In this document: piece by piece, positions 8,110 to 15,431 of the stretch
Layout of the letters: each line of letters opens with the position of its first letter
Numbering within the stretch: position 1 is the stretch's first letter
NCBI GenBank assembly: GCA_037143735.1
Contig: JBAWYD010000063.1
Span: forward strand, 1-15,431
Reading direction: 5' to 3'
Length of the DNA: 15,431 nucleotides
Source: JAPLJQ01 sp037143735
Lineage (GTDB): Bacteria > Desulfobacterota > Syntrophia > Syntrophales > UBA2185
Position numbers and translations under genes: made by a program
The notes under the pieces: generated by a model
What the model saw: the letters and a program-made list of their open reading frames with translations, nothing else
Databases searched by the model: none
Told to the model about the DNA's origin: nothing

Positions 8110-8114
8110 GTCAA
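8085..8114 (-). promoter_or_regulatory. Sigma-70-type promoter for the autotransporter-hydrolase operon
   Basis: Reading the - strand: TTGACA (8114-8109), an 18-nt spacer, then TATACG (8090-8085). Transcription would start near 8078, giving a leader of about 33 nt with an AAAGGTG ribosome site before ATG 8045. The -35 matches consensus exactly; the -10 matches 4 of 6. Confidence 0.55.
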
Positions 8115-8140
8115 GCAGTAAATGGATAACTGTTGCATGA

Positions 8141-8169
8141 TTGACAGGAGGGTTTCGTCACGATATAAG
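8141..8169 (+). promoter_or_regulatory. Strong sigma-70-type promoter for the DUF1460 gene
   Basis: TTGACA (8141-8146), a 17-nt spacer, then TATAAG (8164-8169). Both boxes are near consensus with optimal spacing. The predicted start of transcription is around 8176. It lies 26 bp from the -35 box of the divergent autotransporter promoter, so the two could be co-regulated. The first possible start codon (GTG 8184) would have almost no leader, which bears on the choice of start for this gene. Confidence 0.6.
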
Positions 8170-8183
8170 AAGATCTAAAAACG

Positions 8184-9119
8184 GTGTTCAAGGATTTACG
8201 CGGGGCGAATCGGAATATTTCAGAGCGGGTGAATCCGCAACCGCATGACAGAATCGTCCATGGCTGGGGGAAAGTGTTGAAACTGAAGGAAATATCGGCG
8301 ATTTACCAACCGGAGGATCGTAGAATTTGTGAAGAGTTGTTTTCGTCCCCTCGATGGAGGGTAGGGGAGGGGCTATCCGTCGATGAACTGGTGGTTATGG
8401 TTGGAAAATATTTCTCAGGGGTTCCCTACGTGGCAAACACCATTGAAACGGAGGGCAAGGAGTCCCTGGTCATCAACTTGAGACAGTTCGATTGTTTTAC
8501 TTTTATCGAAAATTGCGTGGTCCTGGCGCAGTTGATCGAGGCGGGGAAAAGCACCTTTGAGGCTTTTGTTGCGCATATGAAAAGAATCCGGTACCGAAAG
8601 GGTTTACTGAAGGGATATTCCTCACGTCTCCATTACTTTTCCGACTGGGTGCATGACAACGAGAAAAAGGGCGTAGTGAAGGACATCACCGGAAAAATCG
8701 GGGGAAATCCATTTCTGAAAGAGATCCATTTTATGACGCGTCATTCCGAAAATTATCCCGGATTGAAAGTCAATGCATCATATCGTGAAATGCTGGCCGT
8801 GGAGAAGCGTTTATCAGGGCAGATCCGTCATGTTATTCTAAAAGCCGGGTTTGAGAAGGTTGAAGGCAGGATCGAAGATGGGAATCTGATCGGCATCACA
8901 ACCGATATTGAGGGACTGGATGTCACCCATGTCGGTTTCGCTGTATGGGTAAAAAATCATGTACATCTGTTACATGCATCCGAGAAAGAAAAAAAGGTCG
9001 TCGTTTCAAAAAACACGCTGAACGATTATCTTCTTGGAAAGGAAACCATGTCCGGAATTCTGATAGGACAGGTTCAATCTATTCTGAAAGACTCCCGGGA
9101 GGCATTCGTGTCAGAATAA
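8184..9119 (+). CDS. DUF1460 family amidase-like (NlpC/P60-type) protein
   Basis: Up to 311 residues from GTG 8184; numbering below uses that start. The core matches the DUF1460 N-acetylmuramoyl-L-alanine amidase-like family, whose structures have a papain-type fold acting on peptidoglycan fragments. FDCFTFIEN carries the presumed nucleophile Cys104, DVTHVGFAV the His249, and HLLHASE a further conserved segment. Family members usually have a signal peptide, but none is visible here from any start, nor in other frames upstream. The start is unsure: GTG 8184 lies only about 8 nt after the predicted transcription start and has no ribosome site. In-frame GTG codons at 8229 and 8274 also have poor sites. 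Either the protein works in the cytoplasm, perhaps in muropeptide recycling, or its N-terminus has been lost. It ends before a strong terminator, so it is probably monocistronic. Confidence 0.82.
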   Translation: MFKDLRGANRNISERVNPQPHDRIVHGWGKVLKLKEISAIYQPEDRRICEELFSSPRWRVGEGLSVDELVVMVGKYFSGVPYVANTIETEGKESLVINLRQFDCFTFIENCVVLAQLIEAGKSTFEAFVAHMKRIRYRKGLLKGYSSRLHYFSDWVHDNEKKGVVKDITGKIGGNPFLKEIHFMTRHSENYPGLKVNASYREMLAVEKRLSGQIRHVILKAGFEKVEGRIEDGNLIGITTDIEGLDVTHVGFAVWVKNHVHLLHASEKEKKVVVSKNTLNDYLLGKETMSGILIGQVQSILKDSREAFVSE

Positions 9120-9163
9120 CCATTGACTTTTACCTGTCAAGCATTGTATTGATGCAAATCTGC

Positions 9164-9191
9164 AAACCGGGCCCGATAAGCCCGGTTTTTT
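9164..9191 (+). terminator. Rho-independent terminator after the DUF1460 gene
   Basis: AAACCGGGC (9164-9172) pairs perfectly with GCCCGGTTT (9180-9188) around a 7-nt loop, and a run of T's ends at 9190. It lies 45 nt after the stop codon at 9119. The first in-frame ATG of prfC (9192) sits directly behind the T-tract, an argument against that ATG being the real start. Confidence 0.85.
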
Positions 9192-9221
9192 ATGTTTAAA
9201 AAAGCTTTTGAGGTTTTGAAA

Positions 9222-10808
<1,587 letters not shown>

Positions 10809-10817
10809 CAATAGTCG

Positions 10818-11411
10818 TCACCTATTCTTGACATCAAACGCCCTTATCCTTATAATTTCCTCAACCTTGTCAAAATGATGGTAATCCTTGAGGGTCTTGA
10901 AGTGCCCTCCCCACTGCCATTCCCGGCGCTGAAATTCTCTGATAACTGAATGGGTTTCGGAAAAAGTGCCTTCTTTTCCCACGTCATAGGTGGCGCCGTC
11001 CGGTGAAATGCGTCCGTTTTCGTATATAACGGGATTCTGGCAGGGATTGATATCAACGGCCCTGCCGAAGGCATGACGGGAAAGCCTTTCAGTCCCCAGG
11101 ACGAGGCGGTAATTGAAGGCGGATGAATTGTTGTCGGCCATGGAGCGATCATCCGACCAGCCATATCGCACGATGGGGATCGCTCTGGCGACGGGAAATC
11201 CGAGTGCCTCGATAAACCGGAAGATTTCCAGGATATCCGGCACGACCTCTTCGTGAACCACCAGTTGCCCCTGATGAAGGCGGCCGTCAAAGGCCCGGTA
11301 GCGGATGTTAATGAGAGAAAGGGATTCAATTACATCTCGTGGGGCAGCCGTTCCGGCAATGGCTTCTTCAATAGTCATCCGGCTGTCTATGATGAGGGGC
11401 GAATTTATCAA
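10818..11411 (-). CDS. M15-type zinc peptidase (D,D-/L,D-type carboxypeptidase or endopeptidase)
   Basis: 197 residues ending in an M15/VanY-like metallopeptidase domain. SRHAFGRAVDIN supplies zinc ligands His113 and Asp120, EWQWGGHF holds the probable catalytic Glu164, and DYHHF the third ligand (His179). This arrangement is close to the L-alanyl-D-glutamate peptidases and D-Ala-D-Ala carboxypeptidases that cut peptidoglycan stem peptides. There is no signal peptide or membrane segment, so either export is non-classical or the substrate is cytoplasmic. The start is TTG 11411, whose bases overlap the TGA of the preceding gene (TTGA), with AAAGGCG about 10 nt upstream; ATG 11378 is the alternative. 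The overlap implies translational coupling to the DUF4922 gene. It is the last gene of the three-gene operon and converges with prfC with 9 nt between stops. No terminator is evident in that gap. Confidence 0.85.
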   Translation of the reverse strand: MINSPLIIDSRMTIEEAIAGTAAPRDVIESLSLINIRYRAFDGRLHQGQLVVHEEVVPDILEIFRFIEALGFPVARAIPIVRYGWSDDRSMADNNSSAFNYRLVLGTERLSRHAFGRAVDINPCQNPVIYENGRISPDGATYDVGKEGTFSETHSVIREFQRREWQWGGHFKTLKDYHHFDKVEEIIRIRAFDVKNR

Positions 11412-12415
11412 AGATCAATCGCCTTTTGAATAATTTTCGTATCCAGGGAAACTTCCAGGTAGATGTTTTCCAGTGTCGCAGCATCCAATGTGTTAAAATC
11501 TTTTTCGACAGGGGTGATTATCAGCCCGGCCATATCCGCCAATCCAGGGGAGATCAGGATTCGTTTTTTACACGTCAGGTAATAGGCATCCGGACGATGT
11601 TTCCGTCGCAGAAAAATAACGATTCGCCAGATGTTTTCACGGTATGAGCAAAACAGGTTCATCATTGGCTCATCGGACGTCGGTATGGCGGCTTTTAACC
11701 TGTCCATGATCGTCAGAAGGGCGGCCGATACACCATCAATGGCTTTACCTTCAATGACAAGGATTTCACGTCCAAGGTTCCCAACAGTAAAGAAGGAAAT
11801 CCCGTCCATTAACGTCGCCGGTCGGTGGTTATGGGCCTCCCGGAGTTCCTTTTCAATGGGCAGTACACCTGCGGGAGCTGCCTGAAAATGGAGATGATCC
11901 GGCGCGGAGGCCCCGGCGCGGGGACCGTTGTAAAACACGTTGAAATCAGGTGACAGATCCTTTGCCATCTCTAAAAACAGGGTGACGGAACCGGCAAATG
12001 ACTGGGGAATGTGTGTGATATGTGAAACCGTATAATGTTGGTTAAATATGGGAAAGGGATTACAGAGAATCAGAAATTGCTGCCGATACAGAACGCCTTT
12101 CTGCGGTTCCGGGAGATTCTCCGGGCAGAGGAAACACGGTCTTTTGCTGATGGATTGGATGTCGACAGGGGCGGCGCTGCTCGTGATCCTCGCCGGATTG
12201 AATTGCAATTTTACCGAAAATCCGTTACACGGGAGTTCACGCACGCGGACGTGATTCAGGGCATCAATGCCTTCGGAAAGCGCCGGCCACCGGTTTTTTT
12301 GTTGAAAAAACAGGCTGTGACAAAGGCCTGGCAGATCGGGCTTAGAGCCGCCGGCGTCGAATGACGCAAAGATCCTGCCATGGAGACGGCTTCCCTCTTT
12401 GCAACTTTCCCTCAC
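11408..12415 (-). CDS. DUF4922 protein, GalT/HIT-like nucleotide-sugar phosphorylase or transferase homologue
   Basis: 335 residues that I recognise as DUF4922, a branch of the GalT / Ap4A phosphorylase / GDP-hexose phosphorylase superfamily. CFLC (94-97) matches the zinc-binding C-x-x-C of GalT. FPIFNQHYTVSHITHIPQ (121-138) is the GalT-like segment with a structural His. NGPRAGASAPDHLHFQA (163-179) contains the H-x-H-x-Q catalytic motif, with His176 the likely nucleotidylated residue. The motif most resembles plant and animal GDP-hexose phosphorylases (HLHFQA). The likely chemistry is therefore transfer or phosphorolysis of a nucleoside monophosphate on a sugar nucleotide or dinucleotide; the substrate is not known. 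It starts at GTG 12415, 5 nt after the glycosyltransferase stop, with AAAGGG overlapping that gene's end. It is flanked by a glycosyltransferase and a cell-wall-type peptidase, which suggests nucleotide-sugar metabolism for an envelope glycan. Cytoplasmic. Confidence 0.85.
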   Translation of the reverse strand: MRESCKEGSRLHGRIFASFDAGGSKPDLPGLCHSLFFQQKNRWPALSEGIDALNHVRVRELPCNGFSVKLQFNPARITSSAAPVDIQSISKRPCFLCPENLPEPQKGVLYRQQFLILCNPFPIFNQHYTVSHITHIPQSFAGSVTLFLEMAKDLSPDFNVFYNGPRAGASAPDHLHFQAAPAGVLPIEKELREAHNHRPATLMDGISFFTVGNLGREILVIEGKAIDGVSAALLTIMDRLKAAIPTSDEPMMNLFCSYRENIWRIVIFLRRKHRPDAYYLTCKKRILISPGLADMAGLIITPVEKDFNTLDAATLENIYLEVSLDTKIIQKAIDL

Positions 12416-12420
12416 TATAA

Positions 12421-13905
12421 CTACCCTTTCGGACGATTCTCTCTATTCAGTTTCTGCCGTGCCATAATCTCCATAGTCCGTATTTTATCTTTAAATGCGT
12501 CATTCCGATTTCGCCTTTCGACGGATAGGGCGGCGTCCGTATTTCCTTTCCAGCGTCGGCACAGATAGAGGCTTTCATAAATTCGACCGATGCGATACTC
12601 CCGGGATAATCGTAGGGCAATGGCATAATCTTCCCCGTAGCCCACGTTTAAAAAACCGATCCCCCGGATAAGGGACGTGTCAAATGCTCTGGGCGCCCCC
12701 AGTCCGTTTACGCGGAGGGCGTTGTTGTGTCCGTTCGTATCTGTCCATTCGCTGTGATCAATCAGACCGGGGGCGATTTCTTCCAGCGATTCATTGACGA
12801 GGGTATATGCACCGATGACCATGGCAAAATCGCCGTGTCGAAAGATGTCGACCATTTTTTGCAGTGCATCTCGAGACCTGTAAAGATCGTCCGAATCGAG
12901 CTGAACGGCGTATCGACCGCAATGTCCGAAAGAAACGGCTTCATTCCAGCACCCTCCGATACTGAGATCGAAGCGTGACGGGATAATATGCTTCACAGCA
13001 GGATTCTCTCCTGCCAGCCATGAAAGAACGGCGGTTGTTCCGTCCGTGGAATGGTTGTCAACGACAATCACATTGAAAGGAAAATTCGTTTCCTGCGAGA
13101 GGGCGCTGCGTATAGCATCGGCGATGGTATGCGTGCGGTTGCGGACGGGGATGATCACACTGGCCTCAACGGGAAAAGGGTATACCGAAGGCGGCACGGT
13201 TTTAAACTCGGGGTGGAGGTAGGCGCCGATGTTTCTCAGATGTTGCGTTGCAGCGTCTTCCAGTTCTTTCTGTGCAGCGTAATTCCCGGGGTCGACGTAG
13301 TCGAAATGTTCTTCATGCCGGGAGTTAATGGAATCTTTCACCGCCTTGATATAAAGAAATTCCTGAATATGGAAGGGCGGGGTATTGATGGATACTTTCA
13401 ACCGCACATCATAGAGACCGGCATGTTTCGTCTTGATGACGGTGCCGTATTGTTCAAGCGCCCCACGGATGGCGGGCATGGAAAAGACCATGACGGGTCC
13501 GAAATCAAAATCATCCCGGATGCTGCCTGTCTGATAATCGTTGACGGGGTGCTCTGTAAGGGCTCCGTCTTTTTCCTCGTAATAGTCTGAAAAAACCATG
13601 CCGGCGGTGGTAGAATCCGCCACATCCAGGAACCTCTCCATGGAGCCGGGAACAATGAGGATTTCGTGCAAGTCATTGATAAGAAGCAGATATTCCGTTC
13701 GGATATTGTGAAGCAGAGTATTCCATGCCCCGCTTGAAGAGAGAGAATCCGCCTCGATGGTGTCGCACTTCGGCCAGGACGGTGCAAGCGGTTCTCTCCG
13801 GAGAATCAGCACTTTTTCTATCAGCGGCGATTCCAGGATGGGCTGTAACATCCTTTCAAAGTACGGCTGTTGATTAAAGGGAATAACAGCGGTGATCTTC
13901 TTCAT
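12421..13905 (-). CDS. Tandem GT-A glycosyltransferase (family 2)
   Basis: 494 residues from ATG 13905, chosen over the longer frame (to 13971) because GAGGGG sits just upstream and MKKITAVIPFN is a typical GT start. The C-terminal domain (about 246-460) is a canonical GT2: ASVIIPVRNRTHTI, VVDNHSTDGT, the metal-binding QLDSDDLY (Asp337-x-Asp339) and the later acceptor-side GYGEDYAIALRL. Residues 1-230 look like a second, degenerate GT-A fold. AVIPFNQQPYFERML gives the first strand, and LLINDLHEIL at 74-83 takes the place of a D-x-D motif with no second Asp in the right place. FSDYYEEKDGALTE follows, as in many glycosyltransferases. It has no membrane segment and would act in the cytoplasm or at the inner membrane face. 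It is the first gene of the operon with DUF4922 and M15. Sugar donor and acceptor are unknown. Confidence 0.88.
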   Translation of the reverse strand: MKKITAVIPFNQQPYFERMLQPILESPLIEKVLILRREPLAPSWPKCDTIEADSLSSSGAWNTLLHNIRTEYLLLINDLHEILIVPGSMERFLDVADSTTAGMVFSDYYEEKDGALTEHPVNDYQTGSIRDDFDFGPVMVFSMPAIRGALEQYGTVIKTKHAGLYDVRLKVSINTPPFHIQEFLYIKAVKDSINSRHEEHFDYVDPGNYAAQKELEDAATQHLRNIGAYLHPEFKTVPPSVYPFPVEASVIIPVRNRTHTIADAIRSALSQETNFPFNVIVVDNHSTDGTTAVLSWLAGENPAVKHIIPSRFDLSIGGCWNEAVSFGHCGRYAVQLDSDDLYRSRDALQKMVDIFRHGDFAMVIGAYTLVNESLEEIAPGLIDHSEWTDTNGHNNALRVNGLGAPRAFDTSLIRGIGFLNVGYGEDYAIALRLSREYRIGRIYESLYLCRRWKGNTDAALSVERRNRNDAFKDKIRTMEIMARQKLNRENRPKG

Positions 13906-13947
13906 TGGCCCCTCGTGTGGAAATGATAAACGAAGACATACATAATC

Positions 13948-13981
13948 GATTTGTTGACACAAATCAAACATGAATTATACC
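13948..13981 (+). promoter_or_regulatory. Inverted repeat overlapping a candidate promoter between the GT operon and clpS
   Basis: GATTTGT (13948-13954) and ACAAATC (13959-13965) are perfect 7-bp arms with a 4-nt spacer, a typical operator geometry. A + strand TTGACA (13954-13959) lies inside it, followed after 16 nt by TATACC (13976-13981). The site is 43 bp upstream of the glycosyltransferase start on the other strand, where a poor TTGATT / TATGTA pair also overlaps. A regulator binding here could affect either direction. Confidence 0.4.
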
Positions 13982-14041
13982 GGCAGGCTTCCCCATGTTT
14001 TTCAGAACGGGCAAGGTAATGGTCATGTTCGTCTGTTCGAA

Positions 14042-14067
14042 GATATCATGTGGAATCGGATATCATG
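14042..14067. repeat. Short direct repeat in the clpS upstream region
   Basis: GATATCATG occurs at 14042-14050 and again at 14059-14067, with a 17-bp period. It lies about 50-75 bp upstream of the -35 box of the clpS promoter. It may be a pair of regulator half-sites or chance; nine bases is short. Confidence 0.25.
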
Positions 14068-14116
14068 GGTTATTTACCTAACTTGCCGACTTCTTATGCT
14101 ATATTAACGAAGCCCA

Positions 14117-14145
14117 TTGACACGTTCGCACGGGTGACTTATATT
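14117..14145 (+). promoter_or_regulatory. Near-consensus sigma-70 promoter for clpS-clpA
   Basis: TTGACA (14117-14122), exactly 17 nt, then TATATT (14140-14145): 6/6 and 5/6 matches. The start of transcription would be near 14152, leaving a leader of about 37 nt. A 10-bp palindrome CCGATATCGG (14147-14156) covers that point and could serve as an operator. This suggests strong housekeeping expression of clpS-clpA. Confidence 0.7.
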
Positions 14146-14188
14146 ACCGATATCGGAGAAAGAATATATTTAAAGTTGAGGATGTTAT

Positions 14189-14512
14189 ATGCAAGACGAT
14201 TTCGACCCCGGCGCCATCTCTGATGGGAGTGTAAAGTTAGATTCTGACATCGTTTTGCAGGAGCCAAGGATGTATCGGGTTATCCTGCATAATGATCATT
14301 ACACCACAATGGAATTTGTTGTAGAGGTTCTCATGAAGGTGTTCCATAAGCAGGCGGCGGAAGCGACAAAAATCATGTTTGATGTTCATAAGAGAGGGAT
14401 AGGCATGTGCGGGGTATATACCTTTGATATTGCATCCACCAAGGTTGCCCATGTTCATCATATGGCGAAACAGAGGGAATTTCCCCTCAAATGTTCTTTA
14501 GAGGAGGCCTGA
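14189..14512 (+). CDS. clpS: ATP-dependent Clp protease adaptor ClpS
   Basis: 107 residues, the usual family size. ClpS binds N-terminal destabilising residues and hands substrates to the ClpA N-domain for degradation by ClpAP. Residues 28-107 align along the whole fold with E. coli ClpS: YRVILHNDHYTTMEFVVEVL, a gatekeeper Met41, VHKRGIGMCGVYT with pocket His67, and the end FPLKCSLEEA. Asn35 is kept, but the residue equivalent to E. coli Asp36, which helps hold the substrate alpha-amino group, is His37 here. The N-terminal 25 residues are the acidic flexible arm that enters ClpA. ATG 14189 follows TTGAGG about 8 nt upstream. clpA starts 17 nt after the stop, so the two form an operon under the promoter at 14117-14145. 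Confidence 0.97.
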   Translation: MQDDFDPGAISDGSVKLDSDIVLQEPRMYRVILHNDHYTTMEFVVEVLMKVFHKQAAEATKIMFDVHKRGIGMCGVYTFDIASTKVAHVHHMAKQREFPLKCSLEEA

Positions 14513-14529
14513 ATCAAGGGCGACGCGCG

Positions 14530-15431
14530 ATGAAAATTAGTGAAAATTTGAATCAGATCATCATGGCTGCTTACGCTGAGGCAAACGTGAGAAACCACGA
14601 GTTTGTAACGCCTGAACATCTGTTGTATGCGGCTCTTTACTTTGATGAAGGAACGGAGATCATACAGCATTGTGGCGGGGATCCGAAAAACCTGAAGACT
14701 GTTCTTGCCAAACATCTCCGTGAAATCAATCCGGTCGTGAAAGGCACACGGTCCGTGCAGTCGATGGGTTTTCAGAATGTTATGGAAAGGGCCGTATGGC
14801 ATACTACATCGGCGCAGAAGGATATTCTTGAATTGGGGGATATTCTGGTTTCCATGCTGGATGAAAAAGAATCTTTTGCCTCATTTTTTATGAATCAGGA
14901 AGGCGTTAACAGGCTCAACCTTCTCAAATATATCTCTCATGGTGTCTCCGTCGTTCCTGATGCGACCCCTATACATCCATTGAATATCCGGCCTCTGGAA
15001 AGTCAACCTGATCAGGAAACCAGGAGGGAAGAGCCGGATCAGAGCAAGGTGCTCAAGGCATTTACGACGGAATTGACGGAAAAAGCCCTGGCCGGAGAGA
15101 TGGATCCACTGATCGGGAGAGATGATATCCTTGAGAGAACCATCCAGGTGTTATGCCGACGGTTCAAGAATAATCCGGTTCATGTGGGAGAGCCGGGTGT
15201 GGGCAAAACGGCCATCACGGAAGGTCTTGCGCAACGCATTGCTGAAGGGAAAGTTCCCGGCCGTTTAAAAGGTTTTAAGATCTATTCCATTGATATGGGG
15301 TCTCTGCTCGCGGGGACGCGATTCCGCGGCGACTTTGAGGAACGTATGAAGCGGGTTATTGCCGATCTCCAGAAGCAGGAAAAGGTGATCCTTTTTATTG
15401 ATGAGATTCATAATATTGTTGGCGCCGGAGC
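14530..15431 (+). CDS. clpA: ATP-dependent Clp protease ATP-binding subunit ClpA (3' partial)
   Basis: The frame from ATG 14530 (AAGGG about 9 nt upstream) stays open to the window edge, giving 300 residues of an expected 740-780. Residues 1-145 form the double-repeat Clp N-domain: MKISENLNQIIMAAYAEA, then HEFVTPEHLLYAALYF. An acidic, charged linker follows (about 155-175). The first AAA+ module (D1) begins with LAGEMDPLIGRDDILERTIQ. It has Walker A GEPGVGKT (220-227), the pore-loop region following AGTRFRGDFEERMK, and Walker B VILFIDE (286-292). ClpA unfolds substrates and feeds them to ClpP. The clpS gene directly upstream and the N-domain type favour ClpA over ClpB or ClpC; the truncation removes the D2 domain and the ClpP-binding loop that would settle it. 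Confidence 0.93.
   Translation, partial: MKISENLNQIIMAAYAEANVRNHEFVTPEHLLYAALYFDEGTEIIQHCGGDPKNLKTVLAKHLREINPVVKGTRSVQSMGFQNVMERAVWHTTSAQKDILELGDILVSMLDEKESFASFFMNQEGVNRLNLLKYISHGVSVVPDATPIHPLNIRPLESQPDQETRREEPDQSKVLKAFTTELTEKALAGEMDPLIGRDDILERTIQVLCRRFKNNPVHVGEPGVGKTAITEGLAQRIAEGKVPGRLKGFKIYSIDMGSLLAGTRFRGDFEERMKRVIADLQKQEKVILFIDEIHNIVGAG

Noticed and set aside
8046..8138. N-terminal extension of the autotransporter up to 8138
   Set aside because: It contains the promoter, and the signal peptide plus ribosome site define the start at 8045.
13906..13971. N-terminal extension of the glycosyltransferase up to 13971
   Set aside because: GAGGGG just before ATG 13905 and the typical GT N-terminus MKKITAVIPFN favour the shorter form.

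Overview
The window looks like chromosomal DNA of a Gram-negative bacterium of moderate GC content. Lipobox signal peptides, a type V autotransporter with a C-terminal beta-barrel ending in Phe, and a ClpS/ClpA pair support this. The flavour of several proteins suggests a Desulfobacterota (former Deltaproteobacteria, perhaps Syntrophales-like) lineage: a histidine-kinase-like ATPase/GNAT fusion, a ClpS with the N-D-H-Y variant, and a DUF4922 protein beside a family 2 glycosyltransferase. That placement is inference from family resemblance only. I see no phage, transposase, CRISPR array, rRNA or tRNA.

Layout. Positions 1-105 hold the C-terminal tail of a + strand gene, followed by about 465 bases without a convincing gene but with several inverted repeats. 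Positions 571-3186 (-) hold an ATPase/GNAT fusion regulator followed by a secreted protein of unknown family that is broken by two frameshifts. Divergent from it, 3395-4225 (+) encodes an orphan amino-acid-type solute-binding lipoprotein. Positions 4256-8045 (-) encode an autotransporter and, overlapping its last codons, a lipoprotein alpha/beta hydrolase. This pair shares a compact divergent promoter region with a DUF1460 amidase-like protein (8184-9119, +) that lacks a visible signal peptide. A clear rho-independent terminator (9164-9191) separates it from prfC (release factor RF3, 9222-10808, +), which probably uses a TTG start.

Positions 10818-13905 (-) form a tight three-gene operon: a tandem GT-A glycosyltransferase, a DUF4922 GalT/HIT-like nucleotide-sugar phosphorylase or transferase homologue, and an M15-type metallopeptidase that overlaps the previous gene by 4 nt. 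Divergent from it, a near-consensus sigma-70 promoter (14117-14145) drives clpS-clpA, the N-degron adaptor and its AAA+ unfoldase; clpA runs off the right edge.

The themes are envelope and surface biology (autotransporter, lipoproteins, peptidoglycan-type hydrolases, glycosyl transfer) next to protein-quality housekeeping (RF3, ClpS/ClpA). The best candidate for an undescribed functional unit is the GT / DUF4922 / M15 operon. The autotransporter-hydrolase pair and the ATPase-GNAT fusion follow.
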